Shown here: piece by piece, positions 20,866-31,349 of the stretch
Position numbering within the stretch: the stretch's first letter is position 1
Layout of the letters: every line of letters begins with the position of its first letter
Assembly: GCA_917880885.1 (NCBI GenBank)
Contig: OU862917.1
Location: forward strand, 24,850,104-24,914,103
Reading direction: 5' to 3'
Origin: Limnephilus marmoratus
Taxonomy: Eukaryota; Arthropoda; Insecta; Trichoptera; Limnephilidae
Length of the DNA stretch: 64,000 bases
Notes under the pieces: model-generated
Told to the model about the DNA's origin: nothing
What the model saw: the letters and a program-made list of their open reading frames with translations, nothing else
Database searches by the model: none
Program-made: the position numbers and the translations under genes

Positions 20866-21940
20866 TGTAGGGGCGTGTAAATAGCCCCAGACACGAGGGA
20901 ATGACTACCCTCTGTAAATTAAGGAAAGTTGAAATCTTCCCTATGTGACACAAAACAGTTTACACAGCAATTCCAAAATCCTAATTGAAAACAAAACAAT
21001 ACTCACTCAGAGAATGCAGCTCTTGTACGATGTCCAGCACAAAACGATACTAGTTTTCATTTAAAATATCGATTTTTGCCAATGCGGTAAGTGCACCATC
21101 TCAACATGTGTTTAGCACAGGAAGGAAGTTTCAACAATGAATATAAATTTGCATATTAATAATACGTGCCAAAAATCTTGTACAACAATAATTCAATTAT
21201 TGGGTGAATTATTTGATAATGACTGACTAGGAGTGACATCTCTTGGCTTTCACTAACACTTGTAGCAGCCACGCATTATTGCTACGTCACGCTTTGAATT
21301 GCACCCGAAACGTGTCGACGTTTCTCGAAGCGGCGCCTGTGTTCAAATATATGCAAGCGAAATTACTAGAGCGCTCGCCAGCCGTCGAGCATGGACGATA
21401 CACGACTGAGCGTAGGTACCTACTGCATCGAGACAGAGTCGCAGACCTACCTACCTCTCACACATTCCAGAAAAGGTACGAACCATTGTACGCTAGAACT
21501 GTGCATTTCAAGCGTACAATGGTTCGTACCTTTTCTGGAATGTGTGAGAGGTAGGTAGGTCTGCGACTCTGTCTCGATGCAGTAGGTACCTACGCTCAGT
21601 CGTGTATCGTCCATGCTCGACGGCTGGCGAGCGCTCTAGTAATTTCGCTTGCATATATTTGAACACAGGCGCCGCTTCGAGAAACATCGACACGTTTTGG
21701 GTGCAATTCAAAGCGTGATGTAGCAATAATGCGTGGCTACTACACACTCACGTCGGAAGTAATTGCCTGCTTCACAGAGGTAAGAAAATGCACGAATATA
21801 CTGAATTTCAATGTCACATAGGTAAATTCAATATAATACAAAAACCATAGATGGCGCCCTCATGGTCCCATAGCATAAATTATTAATTTAAAAGAAATTA
21901 ATGCCCAAATGGATTTAAATATATTTATGGCGCGTATCCA
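20866..21940 (+). mobile_element. Solo LTR with 5-bp target duplication, interrupted by a palindromic element
   Basis: Starts TGTAGGGGCGTG and ends GCGCGTATCCA, flanked by CTAGG at 20861-20865 and 21941-21945. Without the nested insertion (21261-21744 plus its duplication) it would be about 587 bp. A second copy without that insertion, reverse-complemented, lies at 45997-46564 and aligns along its whole length. TG...CA ends and a 5-bp duplication indicate an LTR retrotransposon; the family is not determined. Confidence 0.88.
21261..21744. mobile_element. Palindromic DNA element, 234-bp arms, TSD CACT
   Basis: Two arms of 234 bases (21261-21494 and 21511-21744) are reverse complements with about four mismatches and a 16-base loop. 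Termini are TGTAGCAGCC on the left and its near match on the right, flanked by CACT at 21257-21260 and 21745-21748. The orthologous site in the LTR copy at 45997-46564 lacks the insertion, which proves the ends. The TGTnR-like terminus with a 4-bp duplication would suit a Ginger-type non-autonomous element, but this is inference. Open frames on both strands here simply mirror each other. Confidence 0.9.
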
Positions 21941-22007
21941 CTAGGTGAGTTTGTTCTGACGCTGAAGAAACGGAGGAGACGGTAAATGTGTAAATTTTGA
22001 ATACCTG

Positions 22008-22150
22008 CTTTGCCAGAGTATGTTATTTTAATGAAAAGTAACATACTCTCAGTATAGTCCTGGTGACAGAACCCCCATTAGGATTCGAAATGTTGCTCGA
22101 AGTGGATTTAGCTGTGTGTGGTGACTAGATTTGAATATCTAGGCACTTCC
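22008..22150 (+). repeat. SINE family A body copy
   Basis: CTCTCAGTATAGTCCTGGTG, GGATTCGAAATGTTGCTCGA and GTGGTGACTAGATTTGAATA align with the SINE body. A small extra hairpin (GAGTATGTTA and its complement, 22017-22047) is inserted near its start. Confidence 0.65.
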
Positions 22151-22159
22151 CAGCATTTC

Positions 22160-22985
22160 TCCACCACACCTCTTTCAACAATCAATGGTGTTCTCTCACT
22201 AAGATCGTTTTAATGCTGCGTGTAGACGTGCAGGTATTTTCGCGAACCGAACCATGAATTACAGGAAAGGAATAGGTAAAGCAATCGCAGGCCGCGTTTC
22301 ACGTCGTTTGCCGTTTCATCGGTACTTTCCTTTTGATTCGTGGCTCGGCTCGCGTTCATTTTCGTGCATGTACACGCAGCATAAGAGTATATTTCGCTCT
22401 GATTACACCTCTTCCTCCCACACTGGTTTTACTTCTCTATTCATAATCACATTCAAACCCCAGTTGGATGCAAGAAAACGATTTCACAGCAGAAGGCGGA
22501 GATCACATTCTAAATCAGAAACCTTTGTAGTTACTTAGATACATACCTACTTGTTGGCAATATTATCGTTTTCTTCTTAACCCGTATCGCTCCACCATCC
22601 TGAGTGACGTCTCAAGCTTCCGGTGCGGCGTTGTTTCTACCCGCGCCACGTCCGCTTCCGCGTGATTTTCCCGAACTATCTCGCAAGTCACTCCCGCCGG
22701 CAATATCCGCATCCGCCGTTGTGTTATTATTATTATTAGTATCGACCGGCTCCGGATTCGCGCCGCTGACGTGACGGGCCCACGGCCATTTATCAAATTA
22801 TACGCCCAAGTGGAAATCTGTGCGAATTGCACGTGCGTTTTGAAACTAACTCAATTTTTTTGCTCGAAAAGCGTTAATTTTTCTACATCATATTTTTTAT
22901 AATGTTTATACTCGTACATCAGCAAAATTTTGAAACAAGTAATTATTAATGATATTTTTTAAATGTGCGTAGGTATTTTATAAAA
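22160..22985. other. Unassigned, partly GC-rich sequence
   Basis: The block 22560-22830 is GC- and CpG-rich and open on the minus strand for 89 codons, with no recognised domain. It could be an old element or an untranslated exon; I cannot decide. Confidence 0.35.
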
Positions 22986-22989
22986 ATTC

Positions 22990-23335
22990 ATTTAGATTAA
23001 TAATAATAATAATAATTTTTATTTTAGTAATTTGTACATTTAAGTTTACAAATTTCTAATTGATTAAAATATTTCATATTCACGATATTTTTTCAAGTTT
23101 TATGTAGCTCCTACAATACATCTTGAACTTTCCAATTGGTGTGGACTTTAAAGTTTCTGGTAGTGTGTTATACAACTTCATTCCCTTGTACAGTAGACTG
23201 TTCCGCGTATTCGCTTTGTCCTTTTTTTGTAGCCTAATTTCCTTGCACGTCCTTGTGTTATATCTGTGAATGTCTTTATTGTATACAATTTTATTTGAGA
23301 AGTATTTTGGTAACGTGTTGTTCAATATTTTGATT
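22990..23335 (-). pseudogene. LINE C-terminal fragment and 3' end
   Basis: On the minus strand, 23325-23080 encodes HRYNTRTCKEIRLQ followed by GMKLYNTLPETLKS, the conserved YNTR ... KLYN-LP C-terminal block of CR1/Jockey-like LINEs. After the stop a hairpin built from AATTTGTA and its complement (about 23029-23054) precedes an (ATT)n tail at 22997-23014. 5'-truncated copy. Confidence 0.8.
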
Positions 23336-23339
23336 GATT

Positions 23340-24140
23340 AGTAGGTACCTGCCTACCGCGATTCGGAGTTTTAATTGGAATAAAAGTATTCAAAGTTATG
23401 TTTAGATGAGTAAGCTTTAAATGAAAGCGAATACTTTCCCCTTGTATAACAGTTAAATTGATTTTGCATTTAAAGATTATATCATAAAATATCAACCTCG
23501 AAAAATAAAAGTTTTTTTAGACATTTTTCTTTTTGAAAACTCTCCTCATAGTTTTTACAATGCACAAAATCCAGAGGCTGGTAAGAAAATATTTTGAACA
23601 GGGTTAATTAATGTTTAAATGTAATTATTTATTTAATTAATGAACACAATATTAGCAAAACTAAATAGAAAATTTGAAACATAAAAATTTAGAAAAAGAT
23701 ACGGTCACATGCAATTTCGTTTCAATTTTCCTGTGTTCGGAAGAGCCTGCATATTGTTTGATCCTTTATCGCCCCGATATGACAAACCGAAAGTCCCCTA
23801 CAGCGTTCACCGCTTCCTGGTCATACGCTTCCGGCAGATTTCAACACCTTTTTGACACCCTGTTAAACGGTGCGGAAGGAGAGATTAAATGCAACGGGCA
23901 GTTGCGACCAACTATAGGTTAATGTGGTTGGGTTCATTTATTGCAAAAGTTTTAGGTTAAACGAGTAGATGACACACACATTCGAGAATATTTATTGTAG
24001 GTATTTTGCCCATGAATAAATTTGTTATCGTATTGAATGAATATTATTTAATATTCTTCCAATTTATTTCGCAGCATCATATTACTAATTAATTATATTT
24101 TGCATATTTGTAAAAAGCACTAACTTTGTGGCTCGCCATA
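23340..24140. other. Unassigned sequence
   Basis: An open frame of 82 codons at 23674-23922 (+) is less AT-rich at its 3' half but matches no family that I recognise. The rest is AT-rich. Confidence 0.35.
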
Positions 24141-24191
24141 ATTTACAATAAAAAACACATAAATTTGTTAAAGACCACTTTTATTTTAAAA

Positions 24192-24236
24192 CACTCTACC
24201 GATTTCAGAAGCACCCTTCCTTCGTCAGGAGAATAT
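24192..24236 (-). ncRNA. Hammerhead-like core, decayed (GAAAT)
   Basis: On the minus strand CTGACGA (24222-24228), stem II GGAAG/CTTCT, then GAAAT (24202-24206) in place of GAAAC, followed by CGGTA. Stem I CTC/GAG. Confidence 0.5.
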
Positions 24237-24248
24237 TATAACTAAACT

Positions 24249-24446
24249 ATGATACAGAATGTTAGGTGTTCGTTCTACATAGGTAAAACAACTAGAAATG
24301 TAAACATTGCAATCACAGAACATTTAAGATGCTTAAATAATAATAATTTTTCAGAGTTTGCTAATCACCTAATTTCCACAGATCACACTTTTAATAAGGA
24401 CACAGGGGTTAAAATTCTTCACCGTAACAATAAAAGCAAAAATTAG
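24249..24446 (+). pseudogene. PLE GIY-YIG endonuclease fragment
   Basis: Encodes CSFYIGKTTRNVNIAITEHL, the second half of the GIY-YIG motif with the downstream arginine, and then SEFANHLISTDHTFN, which is shared with the PLE endonuclease at 59449-59907. The first part of the motif is replaced by sequence from the inverted terminal repeat. A stop ends the frame at 24444-24446 and coding similarity continues briefly in another frame (LEALQIRKSLN). Confidence 0.82.
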
Positions 24447-24810
24447 ATAATTTAGAAGCACTACAAATCAGAAAATCCCTAAATAATAATGACATGTTGT
24501 TCTTGTATTGTTTTGTATTTATAATACTTATATAGTGCAATTGCATAGTGTGGGTTGACTAGATGATCATTTGGGGAAGTGTGTGAAAGGGTTTAGTTTT
24601 TCCTTCTTTTTTTTCCTTTTTTTTTGGGGAAAATTTAACCCGGACATTTAAATCTGGTATGAATAACCAAATTAATTTATCTTTCAGTCCCATTCTAAAT
24701 ATTTTTCCAATTAACCGCTCTGTTCTTTCCTGAAAGCCCGCAATTACCCCCACCCCTTTGCTCACCTCCCACTCAAACACCTAACATTCTGTATCACAGT
24801 TTAGTTATAA

Positions 24811-24855
24811 TATTCTCCTGACGAAGGAAGGGTGCTTCTGAAACCGGTGGAGTGT
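24811..24855 (+). ncRNA. Hammerhead ribozyme core (PLE gamma)
   Basis: CTGACGA at 24818-24824, stem II GGAAG/CTTCT around GGTG, GAAAC at 24840-24844 and self-complementary stem III ACCGGT. The expected cleavage triplet is GTG, which breaks the GUH rule, so this copy is probably inactive. Confidence 0.6.
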
Positions 24856-24904
24856 TTTTAAATAACAGTTGTCTTAAACAAATTTATGTGTTTTTTTATT
24901 GTAG

Positions 24905-25317
24905 GTTATATTTTGTTTCTCACCAAGGAATAAATACCACCACCAATGTTTATTTATATGCGATCATATAACATTATTACCTCGTGTGAACATAAAAGCT
25001 CATTATAATAAATGAAGAGTGCTTATTGGCATTTAAATCATTTCATAATTCAAACGAGATAATATCGTAAAATCAATGTGTAATGTTAAAATTGTGTAGG
25101 TATTCATGAATCTAAACTATTGAAATAAAATTCGTAAAGTTTAGTAACAAGGTTATTTTATTGCATAATTCTAACAAAACAGATCCATGTCTAAATAGCA
25201 AAAGACTCAAAACAATTATTAGATTTTTTATACCTACCAATAAACATAAAAACGGTTTTTTCATTCTTAAATGTTAAAAATAATATTTTTAGGTTATATA
25301 TGGTTTCATCTTCTAGA
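24905..25317. other. Unassigned AT-rich sequence
   Basis: Nothing recognised. Confidence 0.5.
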
Positions 25318-25447
25318 ATTTTCTCCTACTACAATCATTATGAGCGGAGAATGTTGCTTGTGCAATAATGTAGAAGTCAGCTGGCGGATGTTTGAACCCA
25401 CGATGCCTTGTAGGAAAACCGACGCTTTGGATCACTCGACTAACTAA
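25318..25447 (-). repeat. tRNA-derived SINE copy (family C)
   Basis: On the minus strand the head TTAGTCGAGTGATCCAAAGC resembles a tRNA D-arm/A-box region and GGGTTCAAACATCC a B box. The body is shared with 6345-6445. Confidence 0.6.
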
Positions 25448-25990
25448 CAGTTTTTGGTTGTCAATTTTTTACTCAGAAAATAATATATAATTTTATTAAT
25501 TACGTACTTAGCTAAATGCATAAAGTTCAAACGCATTAGTAGCCCATTCGAAAGGGTAAACGCGCGATACACTGCGGGGGTCCGGTATCTTCTATTGCCC
25601 TCGCCCCCCGCCCCCAGGGCACTAACCCCCCCCCATCTCCTCGCGGGCCTATAAGGGTGGTGGGGTTGTAAGGCTGTAATTATAACGAATGCCTCCCCTA
25701 CGTCCACTGGCCGGGTTCTGTACCGCGATGAGTGGCGGTTGAAAATGAAGGGACGGGGTAAAACCAACACCTTCTGTATTAATGCCTAGCTACAGCAGAG
25801 ACTCTAGCGGTATGCATAGAATGAGCATCTTGTTCGGATTTGGTAAACAGCTACTAACAACTTCATATAATTACATACAGATTTAGATGTAAGGTAATTA
25901 AGAATGTTAAGAAAGAAGCTTATATGGTCTGGATATGTAAAACAAAGAGCGCAGAAAGGAGATTCAAGAGAATATAACGCCTACGTACAT
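25448..25990. other. GC-rich block of unknown origin
   Basis: 25555-25770 is far richer in G+C than the surroundings and includes C-runs at 25600-25640. An open frame on the minus strand (25444-25770) has no recognised domain and starts in the GC-rich block. Confidence 0.35.
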
Positions 25991-25995
25991 GTATG

Positions 25996-26382
25996 ACCTA
26001 AGCTACACGAGCGGTTCTCCCGCCGCGGGAAACCGCAGCAGACACACTTTTATGAACGTTGTATGGCGCATTCTACACGAGCGGTTCTCCCGCCGCGGGT
26101 GCTCACGGTTCACAGGCGGGAGAAATTCGACCGCCACATGCAGCGGTTCTCCCGTGACGGATAACCGCACGAGTTCATACTACACGAGCGGTTTCCAGCG
26201 TTTGCATCATTTCGTGCGAGAGAGCGTTGTTGATCGGTCGTCCGCGTAAAGGATCGGGGGGTTTCCCGCAGCGCTGCGGGAGAACCGCTCGTGTAGCCTG
26301 GCGGGAAACCGCCACTGGTGTAGTATGATGATCTCTCGGGCGGTTTCCCGCGGCGGTAGAACCGCTCGTGTAGCTTGGGCCT
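25996..26382. mobile_element. GC-rich MITE with CTACACGAGCGG iterons
   Basis: Termini CCTAAGCTACACGAGCGGTT and its near reverse complement at 26363-26382 form an inverted repeat that continues through CCGCCGCGGGAAACCGC. The unit CTACACGAGCGGTT recurs at least three times forward (about 26003, 26074, 26181) and twice reversed (about 26285, 26360). No transposase, and no clear target duplication. Confidence 0.72.
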
Positions 26383-26488
26383 AATAAGTTGAGGACAACT
26401 TAGATTATGGCACGATCCAGATCCAAGTGAATGAAATCATTAAGTCGATGTGACTGAAGGACAAATAAGTTAAATGAATATAAATTGC

Positions 26489-26608
26489 TTTGTATAACAC
26501 CACTATATATACAATTTATACTTATTAATCTCTTAACCTGACGAAGAAAATTTTGTTTTTGAAACATGTCGATAATATAGATTACTTAGTGGTGTTATAC
26601 AATTTTTT
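26489..26608 (+). repeat. PLE-type terminal repeat (solo)
   Basis: Short arms TTGTATAACACCACTA (about 26490-26506) and TAGTGGTGTTATACAA (about 26589-26605) enclose a hammerhead-like core. It sits directly at the 3' end of the LINE on the other strand. Confidence 0.6.
26529..26575 (+). ncRNA. Hammerhead ribozyme core
   Basis: CTGACGA at 26538-26544, an A/T-only stem II (GAAAA/TTTTT), GAAAC at 26561-26565, self-complementary stem III ACATGT and a GTC cleavage triplet. Stem I pairs partially. Confidence 0.65.
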
Positions 26609-27365
26609 CATTTTTTATTTTTTTATTTTTTATTTTTTATTAGAATGACAGCTTGTCTGCAGGTTCTAACAATTTAAACATTCTTAATATAATATCTAAG
26701 AAAATATTAGTAAATACATTTATAGTTTTAAGGAAACATTAGAATAGATCACATAGTAATATTAGATAATTTAACTTACAACCATAAATATATAAGATAT
26801 TTCAATATATCTGCCTAATAACAGGATATTATGTAGGCAGCTATATTAAGATATTCACAGATACATGGAGTTTTCGTTCATTAACCATAGTTTTATCATT
26901 TTAGGACTTAGTCTCTCATTTTTTTCAAATTTTATGTTTTTATTGATTTTATTGAAAATCACTGGTATTAGATATTCAAGAGTACGGCTTCCATATTTAT
27001 TTAATATTCGAGAAGTTTTTAGGCCCTTTCCTTCTCTAAATCTTGTGGTATGTTTGTGTATAAGTAGGTGTTTGTAAGGGCTTTCCCCCATATTATCCAT
27101 AATAGTAGTGAACCAGTGGAGACCTTTTATTGTAAGTAGGCTCTCTGAGCCATACAATAGTTTTAAGTTATGTCTCTGTTTGTAAATATTTGTTGTGACA
27201 ATTTTTTTTATTATGGCAGTTTGTAAATTTTCAATATATTTAATGTAAGTAGTGCTTGCATGTCCCCAAGTTCGAATACCATATCTAAGGATGGATTCGA
27301 CCATAGAAAAATATATGAGTTTAAGAGTACAATGAGGCAAAATAAATTAATTAAAAATGATGCTA
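26609..27365 (-). pseudogene. CR1/Jockey-like LINE C-terminal fragment and 3' end
   Basis: The minus-strand frame 27340-26855 is open and encodes VESILRYGIRTWGHA, the LxYGIxxWG block after the RT domain, then an unbroken C-terminal domain. The 3' UTR ends in a hairpin (26640-26669: TTAGAA/TTCTAA outside, GACA/TGTC inside) and an (AATAAAA)n tail at 26609-26640. The RT catalytic core is absent. One of the better-preserved LINE ends in the window. Confidence 0.85.
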
Positions 27366-28100
27366 AAAAGTGACCTTGCTAAGCTTGAATAAAATATAGT
27401 TGACATTTTATCCTCGCTGAATATTCCCCTTCGCGGAAATTACGTGATCATTAGATGCACGCAGTTTCGAGTTTTACTCCTTATATTCTATGTACTACTT
27501 TAATCATGATATAACTTTTCCACAACATGGTACCACTCAGATCATCGCAATTGTTTTTTTTTGAAATTATTTTTTTTGCCAAATTAAAGGTTATTTAATA
27601 AATGGTCTAATTTACCCGCTTTTAGGTTTGCACATTTCTTTCCCTGGCCCTTTCCCGGCCTGCAACCCGGATTTGTGCCGATTTATTACATATTTCTCTT
27701 AAACACGGTAAGTTTTAAAGCTTTTAAAAAAACATACGTTATTCTTGAAGATAATATCTAGACTTTGCCCGCGCCGAAACGCAAATTATATAAAATTCCC
27801 TCGATAGAAAAAAATCGCAAAGTATGCTCCAAAAATTATTATTAACACGTTTGTTTCAGTTATTTTACAAGTTATAGAGTTTAGTGTTTCTTTAAATGCT
27901 GTTTAAGATAATGCCCGTGAGATTTTTGCTCTATTTTAAGCGAGTCGTGTTTTATTAAACATTTTCGCAATTCTCGCATTGATTTTGTCGCTGTAAATGT
28001 TAGCGCTCTCCTCTATCATTCGTAATTTCGTATCTCTCCATCTTCTTCTTTTCGGGCCTGGTTGCAGAGCCTTAAGCAGTGATAAGTAATTCAAAAACTT
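27366..28100. other. Unassigned sequence
   Basis: AT-rich with no recognisable frame. A minus-strand open frame at 27936-28133 has no family resemblance and overlaps the next LINE fragment. Confidence 0.45.
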
Positions 28101-28104
28101 TGGG

Positions 28105-28545
28105 TCAACAAAACTACAAATACTTGGGAACAAATTTCTTTAATAAATTACCAGAAAATATAAGATCCCTTAAGGACAGTTTCAAAAATTTCAAAACACA
28201 ATTAAAAAAATATACTGAAAACCTTAACTAAAAAAAAAATAAATAATAAATAAAAATTTTAAAAATGTACACATATATACACATAAGTTTCTCTTATTCT
28301 TTATATAAACTAAATTTCAAAAAAATAAAATCAAAATAACCTAACAAATAATACTTCCTCCCGTATACACAAGCATCTGCTTATTATGGGAGAATATTTT
28401 TAAAAAAAATATGTATATTTGTATTTAATAATTGTATTAAGTTTTATTTTTTATATACTTTCATTATATTTATTTATCTATTGTATGTACTGTACCAAAA
28501 AATAAAAATTTTTCAATAAAAAAAAACAAAAACAAAAAAGTAATT
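28105..28545 (+). pseudogene. LINE C-terminal fragment and 3' UTR
   Basis: Encodes NYKYLGTNFFNKLPENIRSL and the rest of the short C-terminus to a stop near 28228, the same end as the LINE at 51235-51870. The 3' UTR has a two-tier hairpin at 28358-28392 (CTCCCGTA/TATGGGAG outside, AAGC/GCTT inside) and ends in an A-rich tail. Confidence 0.8.
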
Positions 28546-29574
28546 TAGTATATTCATTATTGTGTAACGTGTCTTATGCTCTCTCCAGAGACATTTGTAA
28601 TTAAGTAAGTACTGGAACCTCAGTACTATAAGATGCTAATTGATAGTCTTATGTTCTTAAAACAGTGACTCTTTATCGTAATTTATCACAATACTTCATA
28701 GGACAAACGTCCTCCAGGCTGAAAGCTAGTTTTGATCTGCGTTTTGACAACGAGACCATGTGACCTGAAAAGCACATAGATAACTTAGTAATGTAGTAAC
28801 AAAATCATAGATTAACATGTTACATTACACCAAACCTCAATAATTAAAGAAAATATACTTAAACAAGAACGGCGGCCATCTTGAATCAGTGTCTGGGCCT
28901 CTATAAAGGCGGTGATGGTCGAACTCACGCATTGCGTATAAGCCGAGAGAGCTATCCACCGAGGACGGTAGGAAATGTTCGTTAGGTCGCTTGAACCTCG
29001 GTATAACTTAATAATGAGGATGCTAACTAACTTGCTGACTTATCACCTGACACCGTTTCCTCGGGGATACCCTGGGAGACTGGGAGCACACTAGTTTGCC
29101 TAGTTTAAAATTCAATTAACGCACAGCGGATTCCGATTACACGCACTTCTAATTTACATAAAATAAAATATATTAAAACTTGAACAGTTTTTTAATTAGT
29201 TTAATTTTTAAATACCGATTGATAGTTTTTTTGATCTGTAGCGATTATTTAAAGTTTTATCTTGTAATTTCTTAAACAATCATTTTATTTATTTATTTTT
29301 TATTTTTTTTTGTTTTTTTATTTTTTTTAATTGTACAACAGATTTTTTATCCAATTACTGTACAATTTTCTCATTTTGACAGTCTTAACACCTAGGAAGA
29401 TGATTATTATACAAAAAAAATCTTAAGGCTATCTAAAGAAGAGTTATATATATCTAGTGTTTCCGATATTTCGTTCAACAGCACCATTCCTCTTGTCATG
29501 CTATGCTGTGCTAGAACATCTGTTCTGCCGTATGGTATTTTGAACAAGTCGTGAGTCGTCATTTTGAACATTTA
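28546..29574. other. Unassigned sequence with a possible LINE tail
   Basis: At 29275-29375 (minus strand) a hairpin ATTGTAC/GTACAAT followed by an A-rich tail looks like a LINE 3' end. A TATAAAGGC motif at about 28901 precedes a less AT-rich stretch to about 29080, possibly old LTR sequence. Confidence 0.35.
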
Positions 29575-29640
29575 TGTGAGTACTGCCCAAGAGTCCCACC
29601 TGCTCCCAATCCCGACCGCCTGAAACCGGTGAATTATTAA
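29575..29640 (-). repeat. SINE family A 3' fragment
   Basis: Shares ACTGCCCAAGAGTCCCACCT with the 3' part of the SINE at 9686-10093. Confidence 0.6.
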
Positions 29641-29659
29641 AAAATATATGTAGGTATAT

Positions 29660-29735
29660 GTATTATAACCCTTATAGAATGTGTGGGATTGCACTATTCT
29701 CCCCACATACCGGAATAAACATTTATTATTATTAA
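29660..29735 (+). repeat. LINE 3' tail with hairpin
   Basis: A hairpin GTGTGGG/CCCCACA (29681-29707) followed by GGAATAAACATTTATTATTA. The same tail is present in reverse at 35403-35466. Confidence 0.65.
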
Positions 29736-29736
29736 C

Positions 29737-30235
29737 TAGCTGGTACCCGGCATGCGTTGCTATGCTATTTAATAAAGAAACTGTTTCTCCCTGCGTGTCC
29801 TTTCCCATTCGTCCCGTTCCCCTTCCGCCCCCCCCCCATTCCTGTCCCGCGTCCTCTTCCCCTCTCGCGTTTCCACTCCGCCTCCTCCACCTTCCCTCTC
29901 CCCACTCCACTCCCCCCTTCCCCGTCCCGCAAACCCCCCTCCCGAGTTCTCCTCCCCCCTCCTTGGTTCCCCTCCACCTCCTCCCGCGTTCCATAAATAA
30001 ATTCCCGTTACATTTAGTTTTCAAACAGCTCGCGTGCCACTTATTTCAATTTTTTTAATACAAATTTCATAATGCCAGAGCTCACCAATAGTTTTATATA
30101 AACCTTGTCCTGACCATAACGAACACAACAAAAAAAGAATTATTCAATTTGGTGCAGTCGTTCGGAAGTTATGCGCGTACATACATTTCGGCGATCCATT
30201 TTTATTTATAGAAAGAAGATAGAAGATAAGAAGAT
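29737..30235 (+). repeat. Dispersed repeat K with polypyrimidine core
   Basis: Begins CTAGCTGGTACCCGGCATGC and ends CATTTCGGCGATCCATTTTT. A C/T-only core of about 200 bases (29790-29995) separates the conserved ends. A second copy in reverse lies at 34597-35152. Open frames through the core are consequences of base composition. Class unknown; it resembles short non-autonomous retroposons. Confidence 0.8.
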
Positions 30236-30855
30236 ATATAGATAGATAGATTAATAGAATAATTAGAAATTAACTGTGGAATCCCTAAGAGATTTTCTTC
30301 TAATTTTTATTGTATTTTTATTTTTATGGAATTTCAAGAATTTTTTTCCTCATTTCTGTACAGAAACCCGAGGAAAAAATCCTTCAAGGCCTGTGTCATC
30401 TTTGGGGATGCTATGTGGAGAGTCTTTTTTGGAAAGAAAGGAGGGGAAGATCTGGTAAAGAAAAAAGTATGATGGGTAGGTGGGAATCTGGGGGTCAATG
30501 TTTGCAGTAATGACGAACGCATGAATCCATCCACCCCACCGCGAAGTAAGGCGAGGGGTCGAGAGTCCAGCTGGAGAGGTAAAAAGGTCTCCTTCAACCA
30601 GTCTCCCGATCCTGCCCACCACGTAGATGCATAGCATGCATAGCAAAGCATCCGCCGCCAAGACCTAGACAAACCTCACCCCATGATCCTGCTAAGTCAC
30701 CAAACGTAAACCATTTGGTGTGACGTATGGCGGGGGTGTTGGTTATACAATAAATGGCGCGACGGTACCCATAAATTAATAAAGAGTGTAAAATTGTTCT
30801 TCGATTTCTCCAAAATGACGAAGTATTGAGTTACATTGGTAAAATGGGTGACCAG
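30236..30855. other. Unassigned sequence
   Basis: Open frames at 30334-30672 on the minus strand have no recognised domain. The segment 30480-30690 is less AT-rich than its surroundings. Confidence 0.4.
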
Positions 30856-30857
30856 AC

Positions 30858-31039
30858 AACTCATAATGAAACCAACTCAGAAGCACCTCAGAAAGGTCAT
30901 TAGGAGTGATGATAAAAAAAAAAAAAAAATGGTCAAATAGGTTAAGTTAGGTTAGGATTACCGGCTATTTTAAAATTATTTTTTCATAGCTTTTAATGAC
31001 CTTTTTGAGGTGTTTCTGAGTTGGTTTCATTATGAGTTG
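30858..31039. mobile_element. Small foldback element
   Basis: CAACTCATAATGAAACCAAC through AGGTCATTA (about 30858-30903) is mirrored at about 30993-31039 with two or three mismatches. The loop contains a poly(A) run and GGTTAGGTTAGG-like repeats. Non-coding. Confidence 0.75.
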
Positions 31040-31254
31040 ATATGGAACCGGTAAAATGTATGCATTTGTATCTCGAGACGTCACACGCAGTACAATGCAT
31101 GATTAGAATGGCAGTGCTGCAGTGATGCGCTACGAATGAACCGTGATGTCTCATGTTTTTTCACCACCCGCAAACATCAACGATTTCATAGCTTATGTTT
31201 TCCATACTATTCGGTATTTTCCAAAAATTCTGAAAGTTCTGTCCTCACCGTGTG

Positions 31255-31345
31255 CTAATGAATGCGGGGAAGGGGGATGGTGTGGAAGTACCTAACTATT
31301 CAGATATGACCACTAAACATGGCTAAAGATATTTTTAGTAATGTA
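31255..31345 (-). repeat. SINE family A body fragment
   Basis: Shares GTACCTAACTATTCAGAT, GACCACTAAACATGGCTAA and the polypurine stretch with the SINE at 9686-10093. Confidence 0.55.
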
Positions 31346-31349
31346 AATT

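Larger units (their letters stand above)
24146..24903 (+). mobile_element. Small Penelope-like element (family gamma)
   Basis: Arms 24146-24266 and 24781-24903 are reverse complements and flank a short GIY-YIG coding fragment. The arrangement matches the PLE at 4740-6317: an inverted terminal repeat, then a severely 5'-truncated endonuclease, then a sense terminal repeat. Both arms carry hammerhead-type cores. No clear target duplication was identified. Confidence 0.82.

Noticed and set aside
21243..21747. Two open frames of about 80-100 codons with the same protein on opposite strands
   Set aside because: They are mirror images caused by the palindromic element; the frames end at the loop or at the arms.
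29572..30058. Long overlapping open frames on both strands, proline- or glycine-rich
   Set aside because: They follow from the polypyrimidine core of repeat K. The second copy of the repeat gives similar but unrelated frames (34697-35184), and no domain is present.
30940..30957. GGTTAGGTTAGG telomere-like repeat
   Set aside because: Only a few units inside a foldback loop; not a telomeric array.
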